Notes: generated by a model not told the origin, from the letters alone. A stretch of 64,000 nucleotides of DNA from Sphagnum compactum (GCA_965153455.1 OZ234496.1:9261863-9325862); one strand, 5' to 3'. Positions 47,290 to 59,874 are shown, counted from the stretch's first letter. Made by a program: numbers and translations.

Positions 47290-47665
47290 CATGTTCAACT
47301 TGGCAGCAAACCACTAGTCACTTAAAATAAAACTCCTATCGCATATGTTGTCTAAATTGAGTTTGCCTTAGCTCATTAGAAGCTAACTACAACGCATATA
47401 TGTCGACCAAATTCCAAGCCCTACCCTTCAATCAATAAGAAGTTATGCTACCAAACCCGAGAAGGTTTCATGAAGGCAGAAAGTTCAACTTGGCTACATA
47501 CCACCAATCACTTAAAATATTACTCCTATCGCATATGTTGTCCAAATCAAGCTTGCCTTAGCTCATTAGAAAGCTAGCTACAAGGTGCTTTTACTTACCA
47601 AATTACAGGTTTTACACCCAAACTAGTAATAAGTTGTGCTACCAAACCCAAGAGGGTTTAGGAAA
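47290..47665. repeat. Tandem duplication of about 190 bp upstream of unit A
   Basis: CACTTAAAAT, then ACTCCTATCGCATATGTTGT, then TTGCCTTAGCTCATTAGAA recur about 190 bp apart (47319 and 47509). Each copy ends with AAGTT.TGCTACCAAACCC (47441 and 47631). The second copy runs directly into the left side of repeat unit A. Confidence 0.75.
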
Positions 47666-47689
47666 TTCCTCTAAAATTTCAAGCTCCCA

Positions 47690-49250
47690 ACATTATCCTA
47701 CTCACTTCTATTCTTTCGAAGTCCTCCAAACATCCAACCCACTCTTCCTATTTCCACCATCTACTAAGACTCATCCTCCTTTTCCTCCCCTTCCCAAGAA
47801 AAATAACACAATAAGAAGACCCCCAAAAACTCTTCTCCCCCAAGCTTTTCATGACCCCTCCTTGAGCTTGTTCTCTTTGTCCAATGGAAGTTGTGGAAAT
47901 CCTTCCTTCCAATCCATGGCCTCCTCATCCTTCAAGAACCAATGAAAATCGAGAATGATTTACCCTCCAATGGAGTTTAAGATGAGCATTTTTGTGCCCA
48001 ACGAAACACCAAGAAGGTTCAATCCTCCAATCAAATAAGATGATAATCCTCATGACCAATGGAATTGGAGGATTCATCATTTTCTTTATCTTGGACATCT
48101 TGATGAGGTTCTTTAACTCGATCCTTATCCACTTCGTCCATTTGACTTTCACATCCTACTTCTTCATCCTAATTATTTCAAATAACTAACTATTAAAATA
48201 ATTTATGGGTAGTAAAAAATAAACATCTTTGAATTCGTACTTGATTAAATCAACTCAAGGGTAGTAATAACATTCCAGTGTACCATTTATTCTTTTAATA
48301 TCCCCTAGTTATTTTTTACCAGGTACTAATTAACTGTGTAGTACACAGTAAATTGGAATTAAAATTTCCATCACAAGAACCCCCATGTACTTCTAGATCC
48401 ACCGTCGAAATTAGGGCTTGACGAATCCATTAGAACTACAATGTTTGAATTTTCATGAGGTTCCACCGTCACTGCCACACATTACGTCTACCCTAATTTG
48501 TTAAATAAAAGCATCGACCCCCTCTGAATGTAAATACCAAATTGTTCCGGCTACTCCTTTGGTTTTTGTTGATGCAAGTGAAAATTCAGTCATGGTGGAT
48601 GATACTGTTACGCCCTCGAATCCTCCAGTTGCGCCAATAGAATAGGAAGAGCTGAAAGAAACACCACTTGATGTGAATGTCTCCCAACGGCCGCACGACG
48701 AAGAACCATTTGAAAGAGTGACGTGCACTCGAGTCAATCATTCGGCATGGGATCGTCGATTGTCTCCTAACCCACATGCTTTAGCGATTTACTTAGAATT
48801 TATTCCCGTTCGTGGAGCTACACCAAAAAGATTTTAAGAATGTCAATGTGAAAATGACGATGTTCGTTTTCATTGTCGCACTTGGGTTCCTGGTGATGGC
48901 CATTATCGTTGGTTACGAGGCTTGATCAACCCCCTTTCCATGGAGCATCGAATCGAATACTTGGCTCGCACCATTCGTCGCATTCTAGATTCCTATAGTT
49001 GTGATTTATCCGCTCTAAGTCGTTTACTAAATTGTAATTCATTTGAGGCTACTCAAGTGGAAATGTTAGGATTTAAATTCGATTTCGATTCTATTTAGGG
49101 ACCTAATAGAAGTGAAGATTGAGTAAGGGTGTATTAGGACTACATCATAGAAATCTTTTAAGCACATCATTTGTGCTTGAAGATTATTCTAAAAAATTAA
49201 TTTAATATTATCGCGAAATGTTGTGTTAACCATGGGTTTGAAGATTATTC
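47690..49250 (+). repeat. Inverted large repeat, unit A (about 1.5 kb)
   Basis: Unit A is homologous over its whole length to the reverse complement of 53650-55170. Shared landmarks in order are: the GGCCTC.TCATCCTTCAAG block (47918; unit B about 54984); the ATGACCAATGGAATTGGAGG block (48053); ACATCCTACTTCTTCATCCT (48150); the CTTCTAGATCCACCGTCGAA block (48390); a small coding region (48592-49098); and TATTAGGACTACATC with TGTGCTTGAAG (49131-49180). Homology fades after GTTAACCATGGG (about 49235). Coding and non-coding parts are both conserved, so the unit was duplicated as DNA rather than as processed RNA. Confidence 0.8.
48592..49098 (+). pseudogene. Unrecognised small gene, copy A (two in-frame stops)
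   Basis: A 169-codon frame from ATG 48592 to TAG 49096 is interrupted by TAG at codon 18 and TAA at codon 82. It aligns almost without gaps to copy B. Conserved blocks are TPSNPPVAP, PLD.NVSQRP, RRLSPNPHALAIYLEF, ECQCENDDVR.HCRTWVPGD, GHYRWLRGLINPL, EHR.EYLARTIRRILD and, only here in frame, a tail with LSRLLNCNSFEATQVEML ending in FDFDSI. Just upstream, TTTTTGTTGATGCA corresponds to the likely splice acceptor in copy B, but the AG is lost. The family is not recognised. Possible zinc-binding or redox role for the C.C and later Cys/His residues is speculative. Confidence 0.65.
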
Positions 49251-52200
49251 TATCTCTATTGGACCTTTCATTAACACCTCTTCAACTACTTCATGAATCT
49301 CAACATCCTTGCTACTCACAAAATACTAGAACAAGATTAATGTTTTGCTGAACACCACAAATTTTGGTGTCTGCTTCTACCCCCAACTCTCTAAAGATTT
49401 TTCACCCCTAATTACGCAACTAAGGTCCTAAAATTATGGTTATCAGCTTTTTGTTGAAAAAAGGAACTAACCCAACACCTTATTCACCAATATCGTATTT
49501 CGAAAAAGAAAACATCCCCCCCATGCAACCATGCGCATTCATCATTTCTTATTCTACCCTGAAGTCGCTAAAAACCCCTAATAACCTTGCCACACTCGAA
49601 TATCCTTGATGCAACTTTTAAAAATTGAGACTACCACACACGATTGTGTCGGTATGGCTCACATATGTCGCATGCAATTAAATGTCGCATGTAACTTGTC
49701 GCATGTAACTAAGCCAAAATTAGTTACATGTGTCGCATGCAATTAAAATTAGTTACATATGATAGTTGTAAAATGTCAGTTTTCTTTTAGTGGATCCAAC
49801 AGAAATAACATTAGTTTTCATGGAATGTTATTTAAATGAAAAATCAACACCACCATCAATTCCAACAATTTTGCCTTCTTCAAGTATATGTGTTGGTGGT
49901 CTAAGACTATGGTTTAAGACTACAAATGTTAATTAAAAAGCCAAAATCATAAGTAATCAAGTTTTTCAATTTTGGAATATTGAAATATAAAAGAAGCTAG
50001 GTACTTATACAATTGTTAGCAATAGTGTTAAAAATAGTAATAACAACCACCTTACTTCTACATCTTTTACCATAAGATATAGTTAGACTCTAAGCATCTT
50101 ATGTTGCTCCTACACCTGGGAACTACCCTACACAATGTCATAACAACATCAATGAACTTTTCCTTACATTTCTTTGTAGTTCTCTCGCAAAAAGGAGTAG
50201 TAGCAACAAAAGCCTGAAATCCAAGTCCACTAAAACTCCTGCAACTATGTTTCCAATTTTTTGTCTTTTACAATTGTCACAGTGTTCCACATTCTCCTTT
50301 TCAAGGTGTAAGTCAAGGTTGTAGTGCACTACTACTTTGTCCACCAAGGAGCTATGAGTAGTATTAGACAAGTTCACAAGATTAATATCCATTGTGGGTT
50401 ATTTCTTGAAAAGGACATTCTATCCTGACTTTCTTACTGTAATCATCTTTAGAAACTTTTTCAAGAGGTTCCTCCCCTACCAACCATCACAAGCAGCAAC
50501 AACAATATTTAGAATTTTTAGAAAATATTTTATTACTTTCTTCATGATTCTGTTTTGCAAAGAAATTTGTCTATGATGTGAAGGAGCATTCATCTTGCAG
50601 CAAAAGGAGTTCAACATCCACCTACCCTGATCTTGTTCCACAAGATGATATTAAAAGGGACTTGAACCCTGTTGTTGGGATCGAAACATGTGTTTGAGAT
50701 CATGTTTGTAATAGATGATCATGATTCCACCAGACTTAGAGGAGCTTCCTCCTCATGCATTCCTGCCTTATAATTGGTATGCCCACTGGTGCTATTGAAA
50801 CAGTTTGCTTCCACAAAATGTTGTTTAATATTAATGACCTTTAATACATATTGAATTTCTATCATGTATTTGTTGGATCCACATCCACTTGAAATCATAA
50901 GCAAAGGATGATGACAGACCTTTTCTTCTAGACAATAATCTTCACTAGTGATGTTCACGTCCTTGCAACTTTAGCCAACACTTGATAAGAAAGCAGCCTT
51001 AATGAGTTCTTCCTCTATGACTTTTTCAGCAAGGAATAAAAAAACAATTGTCAAGTCCATGGTAGGTTTTGCCTCTCTCTTTCCATGTGGCAGAATCAAA
51101 CTTGGTTCCTATAAACCATGTGGAAGTACACACCTTTTTGCACCCAAGGAGAAAGAAAAGTTCCTTGAAGGTAAGATGTTGGGTATTGAAGAGAAGATCA
51201 TGATGGAGATTCCACTTGGCTCACCATCTACATCATCAGGCTAAGTTGACATCTCTTGACTTTGAGTTAAAAAGGGGTTAAAGACAACCACATTCACCAA
51301 ATCCTATGTAGTTGAGGTTATGTTTTCAATAGTAACAAGTGAGGTCTCTAACAAGTTGTTAGTTTTCCTTTTGTAGATTGTTTCTTTAATACTTGGCAGG
51401 GTGAAAGCATAATTAGGTAGATTATTTGGACTGTCACAATTATAATTTTTGTGGATTGTAGAAGAACTTAAAATATAAAATCATATCAAACATTAAAAAT
51501 TTCATTTTTTTCATTATCCATGTTGCAATAGACTTTAGTGAAAATCTTATTAAAAATTATGGACTCATTGTGGACTTTTGAAATGACGACACTATGTTTG
51601 TCACACACAAAAAATGAAAAATGTGGATTAAAACAAATGTCATAGTAATATCAAAATTAAAATTAAAAAATAGGCCACCATAAAATGAATAATTTAATTG
51701 TAAGATGCATTGAAATTTTCCCAATATAATTTTTTTCATATTTAAAATTTAATTCGTCGTGATTTTTGTCATTTTTTATAATTGATATCCCATTTCACAT
51801 TGAAATATTTAAACTTTTATTTGAATTTCTTGACCAATCACATGTTTAAGGTTATTTATAAGGTGTATAGTAATATTTGTGACCAAAACCATAGGGGATA
51901 ATTATAGGAGTTATAATTTGATAATTATTTTAAATGCAAGAATTATAGCTAGTGTAGGATGTGGACTCTTCAAAATGTCAAACGTGAACCACCTAACCAT
52001 TTTTTTACCTGGCGGGTGGATACATCTGTAGAAGCTAGTCAATTAGACTTACATGTTACTGATGATTACTTGTCAACATTATTTTCCTCCATATAGAAAA
52101 TTCCAGTTACTTCCATATCATGCTACATGTTTTGCTCTAGAATTTGCAAGATAGAAAAATTTGCAATAAGGGACAAAGCTCACATTTTCACTCCACAACC

Positions 52201-53650
52201 CTACCTTACACAACAATGCAAAGTCAAGGAAGGAATCACATTGAAACAATGGGCATAATGGAGGAGAACATGCATGTCAAACCTTAGCTAATTCCTAATC
52301 ATTTTGTTGATGTTCTTGTCCTGATTGTTCAACACCTAGAACAACTACCTCATCTTGCCTACAAGTTGAATTTTTTCCACATGACTAGATCTCATCAAAT
52401 ACCATTGTCTAAAATTAGACAAACTTCCTTGCTACAGAACTCTGAGAATTGCCGACGTTTTTAGGTCACATCTGCAACAAAGATATTCACAATTCATTAT
52501 TGTTGATGTTTGCTATTATGGGTTGAAGCTTAGAAGCTTGATCTATCACAAGGGTAGTTGCCTTTGCTACATTTACATGAACTAATTTGTTGGAAAATGA
52601 TATTTTAAGTGCAATCTTGGAAAACACATAAAGTGACACAACTGCACCAAGTTCATTTCCCAGTCTTTCATCTCTATCAGCTGGGTACACCTAGGGATGA
52701 TGTTTTGATACTAATGATGCTGAAGATTTCTATAGTTTTGGTTGAAGACTTGCACATGTAGATCTAGTACAAAGCTTGTGATTGGGTTTTGGAGTTTATG
52801 GAACACAACAACAATCACAAAAGATTTTTGCAATGTCAAATTCTTTTTTTTCTACACAATCAATGTTTGACATTTTTCACAAGAACCCAACTTTTGAAAA
52901 CCCAAATGAATGTGCATCCCACTAAAGGACGCCATTGTATAGGAATTATAATAATACTTCTAGAGCTTAAGGATGAAAAGTTTTTTCAAAAGAGGAGGAG
53001 CTCAAGAAAGTAATAGTTGTTGCAACTATGGTAATAGAAATCCTTTTTGTTTCTCCACTGAAGTTGTGATGGTTCTTGTGTTTTTGCCATAGTTGTTGCT
53101 AGGTGACAATGACTCTTAACAATGCTAGTCTTCTTAGCCATTGCAAAAAAAAGATTTCCTAAACATTCGACGAATGATGACCAAGTTTCATGAACGTTCA
53201 ACAAATGGCAAATAGGGTTTCTAGAACTTTCAACCTAATTACGTACCATTTTTCAAAAAAATTGACAAAATTTGAAATAATATAATTAGTGTCAAATTGG
53301 CCTAGGTACTATGGTAATTGATTACATTATTACAGGAAGCCACCACCTCTACTCATCTTTAGCACATGTCCACAACCACATGTGAGCCATGGATTATAGC
53401 TCAACAAATAGTTAAGCTTTAGTTCCTTAAATTTCCTTAGTACTAATGATTTGAATGCTTATAAACCTTCAAGTAGTGATTATTAATAGTTGAATTAGCT
53501 TTTGTGATATTTTTAGGCATAGAGTACTCTTTATTTCAGTTGATGTAACGCTTAATTAATTTAGGACCTAGTAAACCTTTAAAAGTGCATTGTCATTTTT
53601 TATATTGTGGAGAAGGGAAAGGGGATGTAGAATTAGATGTGATTTATTGA
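49250..53650. other. Spacer between the inverted units, no gene supported
   Basis: About 4.4 kb of AT-rich DNA with short frames (up to 84 codons) on both strands. A minus-strand frame at 50138-50392 contains CDNCKRQK and one at 51002-51244 (plus) has normal-looking composition, but neither can be extended or assigned. No transposase, integrase or polymerase motif was seen, so there is no direct sign that the spacer carries the machinery that moves the flanking units. Confidence 0.4.
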
Positions 53651-55170
53651 TATATTGGGAATACAAGCCCATAATTAACAATAACATTTCACCATGACAA
53701 TGTTAAATTAGTCTGTAGAATGACCTTCAAGCACTAATGATGTACTTGTAAGATTTTAGGATGTAGTCCTATTACATCTTTATTTAGTTCTCACTCTATC
53801 AGATTCTTAAAAACAATCAAAATCAAGCTTAAGTATTAACATTTCCGCTTGAGTAGCCTTAGGTGAATTACAACTGAATAACTGACTTAAAGGATAGATC
53901 ACAGTTGTAAAAAATCTAGGATACGGCGAATGGTGCGAGCAAGGTACTCGGCTCGATGCTCCAGGGGAAGTGGGTTGATCAGGCCTCGTAGCCAACGATA
54001 ATGGCCATCACCGGGAACCCACGTTCGACAATGGAGATGGACATCATCTTCGCACTGGCACTCTTCAAACCTTTTTAGCGCGGCTCCACGAGCAGGAACA
54101 AACTCTAAATAAATTGCTAAAACATGTGGGTTAGGAGACAATCGACAATCCCATACCGAACGATCGACTCGAGTGCGCACTACTCTCCTGGGCGGTTCTT
54201 CTTCGCGCGGCCGTTGAGAAACATTCAAGTCAAGCGGTGCTTCTTCAAGTTCTTCTTGTTGTACGGGTGCGACTGGAGGATTTGAAGGCGTAGCGTCATC
54301 GTCTGCCATGATTAGTTGTACCTGCATCAACAAAAACCAAGAAGGTAGTACAAACAAGGTGGTACTTGCGTTCAAAAAGGGTCGAGGCCTTTTTATTTAA
54401 CAAATTAGGGTAGGCGTAAGGGTTGGAAGTGACGGCGGAACCTCATGAAAACTCGAACACCCTAGATCTAAGGGATTCATCAAACCCTAAATTCAACGGT
54501 GGATCTAGAAGTATGTGAGAGATTTTTTTGTGATGTAAATTGTAATTGTAATTTACTATGTACTACATAGTTAATTAGTGCATAGTAAAGTAAATAGGTA
54601 GGGAATATCAAAGGAGTAAATGTTACACGGAAATGTTACTTCAACCATTGAATTAGTCAAGTAAGAACTCAAGGACTCTTCCTTGTTACTACCGATAAAT
54701 TATCCTAGTAGTTAGTTACTTGAAGTAATTAGGATGAAGAAGTAGGATGTGAGGATCAACGGGCGGAAAATATAAGGATCAAGCTCAAGAGACCTCATCA
54801 AGATATCCAAGATAAGGGGGAGGTTGGATCCTCCAATCCCATTAGTCATGAGGATTGTCATCCTCTTTGATTGGAAGATGGAATATCTCTTGTGCTTCAT
54901 TGGGCCCAAGGATTCTCATCCTAATTTCAATTGGATGGCAATTCATTCTCAAATTCTCATTGGCCCTTGAAGGATGAAGAGGCCATTGATTGGTGCAAAG
55001 GGATTTCGAAGCTTTCATTGGACAAGGGCAACAAGCCCAAGGAAGGTCAAGGAGGCTCACCAAGGGAGAGTTTTTTTGTGTGTGTATGGAGGAAGGAGAA
55101 TGAGTGTGAGGAAGATTTTTTTTTAGTTCTGATGTGTGGAGAGGTGCTCATGGAAGTGGGTGTGTAAGGA
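53650..55170 (-). repeat. Inverted large repeat, unit B (about 1.5 kb)
   Basis: This is the opposite-orientation partner of unit A, reading from about 55170 down to 53650. It keeps the same order of blocks: C-rich leader-like sequence, GGCCTCTTCATCCTTCAAG, ATGACTAATGGGATTGGAGG, ACATCCTACTTCTTCATCCT, CTTCTAGATCCACCGTTGAA, the coding region and ATAGGACTACATCC. Both units contain a 65-codon frame around MTNGIGG and ILDILMR (47992-48189 in A, 54909-54712 in B). The better-conserved frame there may instead be the overlapping one with DDNPHD. Divergence between A and B is moderate, so the duplication is old. Confidence 0.8.
53899..54309 (-). pseudogene. Unrecognised small gene, copy B (C-terminal frameshift)
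   Basis: From ATG at 54309 the frame encodes 136 aa, starting MADDDATPSNPPVAP, and has no internal stop. It contains PLDLNVSQRPREEEPP, SVWDCRLSPNPHVLAIYLEF, ECQCEDDVHLHCRTWVPGDG, HYRWLRGLINPLPLEHRAEY and LARTIRRILD. Compared with copy A, an extra base after RRILD (about 53910) shifts the frame and truncates the protein at 53899. Recognisable tail sequence continues out of frame to about 53815. A strong acceptor-like TTTTTGTTGATGCAG at about 54322-54336 precedes the start, suggesting an upstream leader exon. The acidic N-terminus and compact Cys/His/Trp-rich core are the only functional hints. If the truncated form is tolerated, copy B could still be expressed. Confidence 0.6.
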
Positions 55171-55206
55171 TTAAGCATGAAAGGAACTTGTGTAGCAAGT
55201 GCTTGT

Positions 55207-55575
55207 GGCAAAGCCTCTGGACTTTTTGTTCATTTAGTTGTTTCTCTCAAATCCACCGTTGGATTTGTGTCAAAGTTGAATCAGTTTTAGCTTAGAAGGT
55301 GTAGAAGGCCCTCCCAAAAATTCAACTTGATCGGGCTTTTTGTAAGGGAGCTATGCGGGTTGGAAGTAGAGGGGGTTGTAGTGGGGTTCATGGAATGATT
55401 TCCATGGCAAAGCCTCTGGACTTTTGGTTCAATTAGTTTTTTCTCTCAAATCCACCGTTGGATTTCTGTCAAATTTGAATCAGTTTTAGCTTAAAAGGTG
55501 TATAAGGCCCTCCCAAAAATTCAGCTTGATCGGGCTTTTTGTAAGGGAGCTAAGTTAGTTGGAAGTAGAGGGGGT
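55207..55575. repeat. Tandem duplication of 199 bp beside unit B
   Basis: GGCAAAGCCTCTGGACTTTT begins at 55207 and 55406. Both copies continue TTTCTCTCAAATCCACCGTT, TCAGTTTTAGCTTA.AAGGTG, GGCCCTCCCAAAAATTCA, TTGATCGGGCTTTTTGTAAG and GGAAGTAGAGGGGGTTG. It lies just outside the leader side of unit B, in the same relative place as the 190-bp duplication beside unit A, but the two duplicated sequences are not obviously related. Confidence 0.85.
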
Positions 55576-55579
55576 TGAA

Positions 55580-56693
55580 TTATCTGTTTTTTCCTCAAAC
55601 TAGGCAAGTGGCTCCTAGCTCCAAGGCTTAACTCTTGATCAAAAACATAAAATAAAAACTTATGAGATTTGTTTAAACATGGATCCTTTTATATTAGCTT
55701 CCAACTCCAATGCATGTTAGATTAGGATGTTGTATGTAGTTGTTATGACGAATGGAATGGAAGGTTTCAAACCATCGAATATGACATTGAAATGAACATC
55801 AACATACGGCTCCTCAATATTCCGTCATGGTGAGTTACAATTCCCTCACGATGTTTTGTAGCTTCAATTTGGACACAACGCATTAGATTTTTGGTGAATT
55901 TCATTACTTACCTCGAACCACCTTACTTGTTAGACTACACTACATAGTAGTTCCACTTCCAACCGGGTTTTTATTGTGAGTGCATATCTTAGTGGTGAAG
56001 GTGTGCAATAATTCCTCACACCACACATAAAACAAAAGAAACATTAAGTTTTTTTTAAAAAAAAAATCTCTAGCACAATTCTACTTCCACATAATTAATC
56101 TTTTTACGTCACAATAGTTCAGAGTGTAATGTTATGGAGGAGTAGAGTCAAGAAGTTTGAAGCCCTTTGTTGTCGAAGTTTGGAAAACCCAAATAATGAT
56201 GTTGAATTGTCCAAACTTAATAAAAAACTATTTTGTCACTTCAATGTTAATCTTGCCATCTGCATAGGGTATTAAAAAGAATGAAAACAACATCCAAATG
56301 GATAGGTCAAGGTTTTGAAAAATTGGATTGGCATGGAATTTAGTATTAATTTATAGGTATAGTGTTGTTTGATTCTTAGGTTTTAAGGGAATCACTAGTT
56401 CCAGGTTTCATAAGAGGGTAAACTATTAGTTTCAAGTCTTTTTAAAGAAAAATAAAATCAAGACTTATCAATTAGGGGATTGGGTCAGATTTTTTAGATT
56501 GTTAGTTCGTGGATCAAATGGTTCTTATTTTGATAAAACCTATATCTTCCAAGTTCAAGGTCAATATGGAATTTTAGGGCTTTAAGGAAAAAATAAAAAT
56601 CTAAACTTTAAAAATCCATCATGAATGTTCAATTTTGATTTCCTTTTCACCTTAGCCTCAAGTAAAGCAACAACTACATTAACCTCAAGAAAT

Positions 56694-56727
<34 letters not shown>

Positions 56728-57470
56728 CACAAGCATAATAACCCAACTCCAACACTTCAAAGTTTAATCATTGCTAATTCCCCCCTCCCTAACAAACCAT
56801 TTGAGTAAGGATGAAAGAAATTGAAAATTTGTATACAACTTTGGATTTTCTATTGTAGCAAATAGGTATGGTGTGCTTTGTAAAAGGGGTATTAGTTAAA
56901 GAAGGAACAAAATATGCATACAACTAATGAGAAGATTCAACATACACCCAAGATGGTTCCATTTTTTTTCCTTTTGAGGGGTGTGTGAGGATTTTTTTTT
57001 TAAATTCTTTTATTCCCATATGTTTTCAATATTGTTCCCAATGAGTTCCTTATGATGTCCCCCCAATTCCCAAAGGTGTTCCTAATGGAAAAGTTTAGAT
57101 CTTGTTAATTGTGACAATATCCACTGAGTTGTTCGCCCAAATGCTAGAAGCTACAAAATTAAATGTCCACAAGTCATCAAGAACTATGAAGCAAGGATGG
57201 TGGTGAGGGTATGTATTCATGTTATACATGAAAACAATTTTTTAGGCACAAGGTGTAAAAGCCACACAAATAGGATTACGTGTAGGATAAAGCCCTAAGG
57301 TGGGGGGCCTAGGATAAGGCAATAGTCAAGTCCTACCCCTCTTTTCTAGTAAAGACCCCACCTTAGCTAAAACCTAGGAAAAAACATGGGGCAAACATTA
57401 CAATGAACTAAGGCTTCTTTTACACTAGGGATTGAAAGCCCAAATCATCAAAATTCAAAATCTTTGATTA
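55580..57470. other. AT-rich gene-free stretch with (TA)n
   Basis: No gene is supported. A (TA)n microsatellite of about 14 units lies at about 56697-56725. The rest is AT-rich with short frames. Confidence 0.45.
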
Positions 57471-57479
57471 CACAAAAAG

Positions 57480-59870
57480 ATAAATTAAGGTAGGATGGAG
57501 CCTAGTTTTTGGGCATGTCAGGGAGTTTGGGTGTGCTACCAAGGTTCTCGTCATTTTTTTTACATGTCAACTTTTTTGTACATGTCCCATTTGTCAAGAG
57601 GCAGTTTGTTAAGCATGGTTTTCGATAATTTCCGAGATTCTTCTGGCCCCAAAAATTCAATTAGTGGTTATATTCAACTTCATCAATTGAGTTCCCATGT
57701 GGTTGTTGGCCGCACCCCATAGTTTGTGACCCGCATTCTTGGTGCCTTTAGGCTTTTAACTTTGGCCAAGTCTTTAGGTGGCATCTGGTCAATTACAATG
57801 GGTGAAACGTTCTATCAACTCATGAGTAAGGTTTTATGTCTTCAATTTTGCGATGCATTTTCTTTTCACCTATCGTCGCATCATTTTTGTGTAATGGTTA
57901 AAGGTGGTTGTGAACCTGATCCATCGTATTTGAATCACTTTGGATGTCCATCCCAATTGGGTGGTGCTTCAAATGGATGTAGTAAACGCCTTCAACACCA
58001 TCTTGTGTAAAACCATGTTCCAAAAACTTCAAATGCCAAGAGGCCAATTGTTTTAGCTTTTCCCCTTTATTTATTTTTTATGCCCTTTATTTCCTTTGTT
58101 CTTTAATCGTCACTTTTCCTTGGGAGATTTGTTTGTCATCTTTTTATCCATTGGCATGTGTCAAATTGATTCGTTTGTTAAGCCTTTTTTGCATTTGTTC
58201 AATTTCATGTTTTGCATTTTTTTCAAACATTTTTCCTTCATGTCTTTTTCGTTATAGCTTGGCCGATGACACCCATATCCTTGACCTTACTTATGTTGTT
58301 CCCTTTTCTTTTTATCATTTTGTTTACCGATTGGTCTTTGTTGGATTGGTCATTTCAGCCTTGCAAGTGTTCAATTTGGGCCCCTTATGGTTTGTCTCTT
58401 GGGTTCACCTTCCTAATTGATCTATGTTGCCCTATTGATGACATTAGGATCTTGGGTGTCCTTTTTTACTACAATTATTTCTCATCATCCTTTTCACAAG
58501 AGTGAAGATGTTCGCCATGTTGATGCATTTTCAAGGTTAGGGGATGTTGTGGTCGCATTTGAGATCCTTTTTCGGTGTTTCATTTAGAGGTTTTCCTATT
58601 TGTTCCATTACTTCCCTTTTTTTTCAAATTTTCATGCTAATTCAACATTTGTTTTCAACCTTGTTGGGATTTTAAAAAAGGTTTTTGGGCTTGAATTATT
58701 TGGAGTGCCTTTAGGTTCCCTTAGTCCATTGGCAAGTTTGTTTTTCATTTTTAGTGGAAGGTTAGGATTCATTTTTGCAAAGGGCATTGCTCCAAGGGCC
58801 TATTTAGGAAGTTGGCCTCTAGTTGCCCCCATCATAGCCTTTAAATTCTTGTTAGACTCTCACCCATTCTTATTAGAGGCGATAGGAATGAACCATTCAG
58901 ATTAACTACCCTTCCATGCCCATTTGAGGTTGGCGTATGAACTTTTTCCTTTAATGGTGGTAGTGTACGTACCTCATTTGAGCACTTAATAGGAAGAGGA
59001 GCAAATCAACTTGAGGAAAATATTTCCAAAAGATTACATGACCATTTTTTTTTTAGCATCATCTCATGTTTGCCTTTTGATTTACATCAGACACCTTTGA
59101 GATTTTTTGTAAGGTTAGGTGTGGGTGCATGGTTGTTTATTCACCCAATGATTTTTTTAAAATTGGCTTAATATGTTTTTTCCATTTTGTTGTGCACTTG
59201 GTTGGGCCCCCCATCCTTTAATTTTTGGTTTGTCACATTACATTTGTGGCTAACCTTTGGACCCTATAGAAATCCACCTTTTTCATTGCCCCCATCATGG
59301 GGAGAAGATAACTTACCATGATGTTGTGTGGGGTGTCTTTGCATCTATCTTGATTTCACGTTTTACACGAATAAACTCACGCTTTTTCTCTGCTTAGTTT
59401 TTAGTCTTTGCGTTAATAAAGTGACATTGTGGTTTTAATGGATGATGTTTAAACTTTGGTTGACATGATCATTGTTGACCTCATTTGAATAAATTTGGTT
59501 TCACAAACAATTATATTTTGTGGGGTTGATGCAACAACCATGGCTCACGTTAAAAATGGCCTTTATCACGATCAATACCCAACAAACAGGTTTTTCCTTC
59601 TAATCATAAAGGTCTTTGGATGTTTGCATCAGTAGGACAATTTTCTTCATCAATGTACTAACATGATGTGAAAAGCAAAGGGCGTTAAAGGCTTTCCTTT
59701 TTCAATTTTGTGTTCATTTTACAAGTAGAGGTTGTCAATGGCGTTGTAGTGAGTATAAGTAATTTCTATTTCGAGGCATGTTGTGATTGTAGGTGAGGGT
59801 TTTTCTAAGTTAGGCATTCTTTTAGGTGTTCTTTCTTTCTCCTTATCTAATATGCTTTCCTCAATTACGG
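57480..59870 (+). pseudogene. Decayed non-LTR-type reverse transcriptase
   Basis: Plus-strand fragments in changing frames keep the order of a plant reverse-transcriptase-containing protein. Blocks seen are: LHQLSSHVVVGRTP (57681-57722); ARILGAFRLL-like and GETFYQL plus KVLCLQFCDAF (57729-57860); KGGCEPD (57901-57921); SLADDTHILDLTYVVPFSF (58255-58311), with the catalytic LADD replacing the usual F/YxDD; QPCKCSIWAPYGL (58361-58397); DDIRILGV (58437-58462); and EDVRHVDAFSRLGDVVVAFEIL (58505-58570). A later region around 59290-59680 resembles the C-terminal part that follows the polymerase in this family (THDVVWGVFAS-like, ADVVIAD-like). No LTRs, integrase or protease are visible, which fits a LINE-like or domesticated RT. 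Many stops and frameshifts make it inactive. Confidence 0.7.
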
Positions 59871-59874
59871 GGCA

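Noticed and set aside
47992-48189. Conserved 65-codon frame MTNGIGG in both inverted units as a real membrane peptide
   Set aside because: Both units share the DNA, but an overlapping frame (around DDNPHD) is equally conserved, so coding in this frame cannot be supported.
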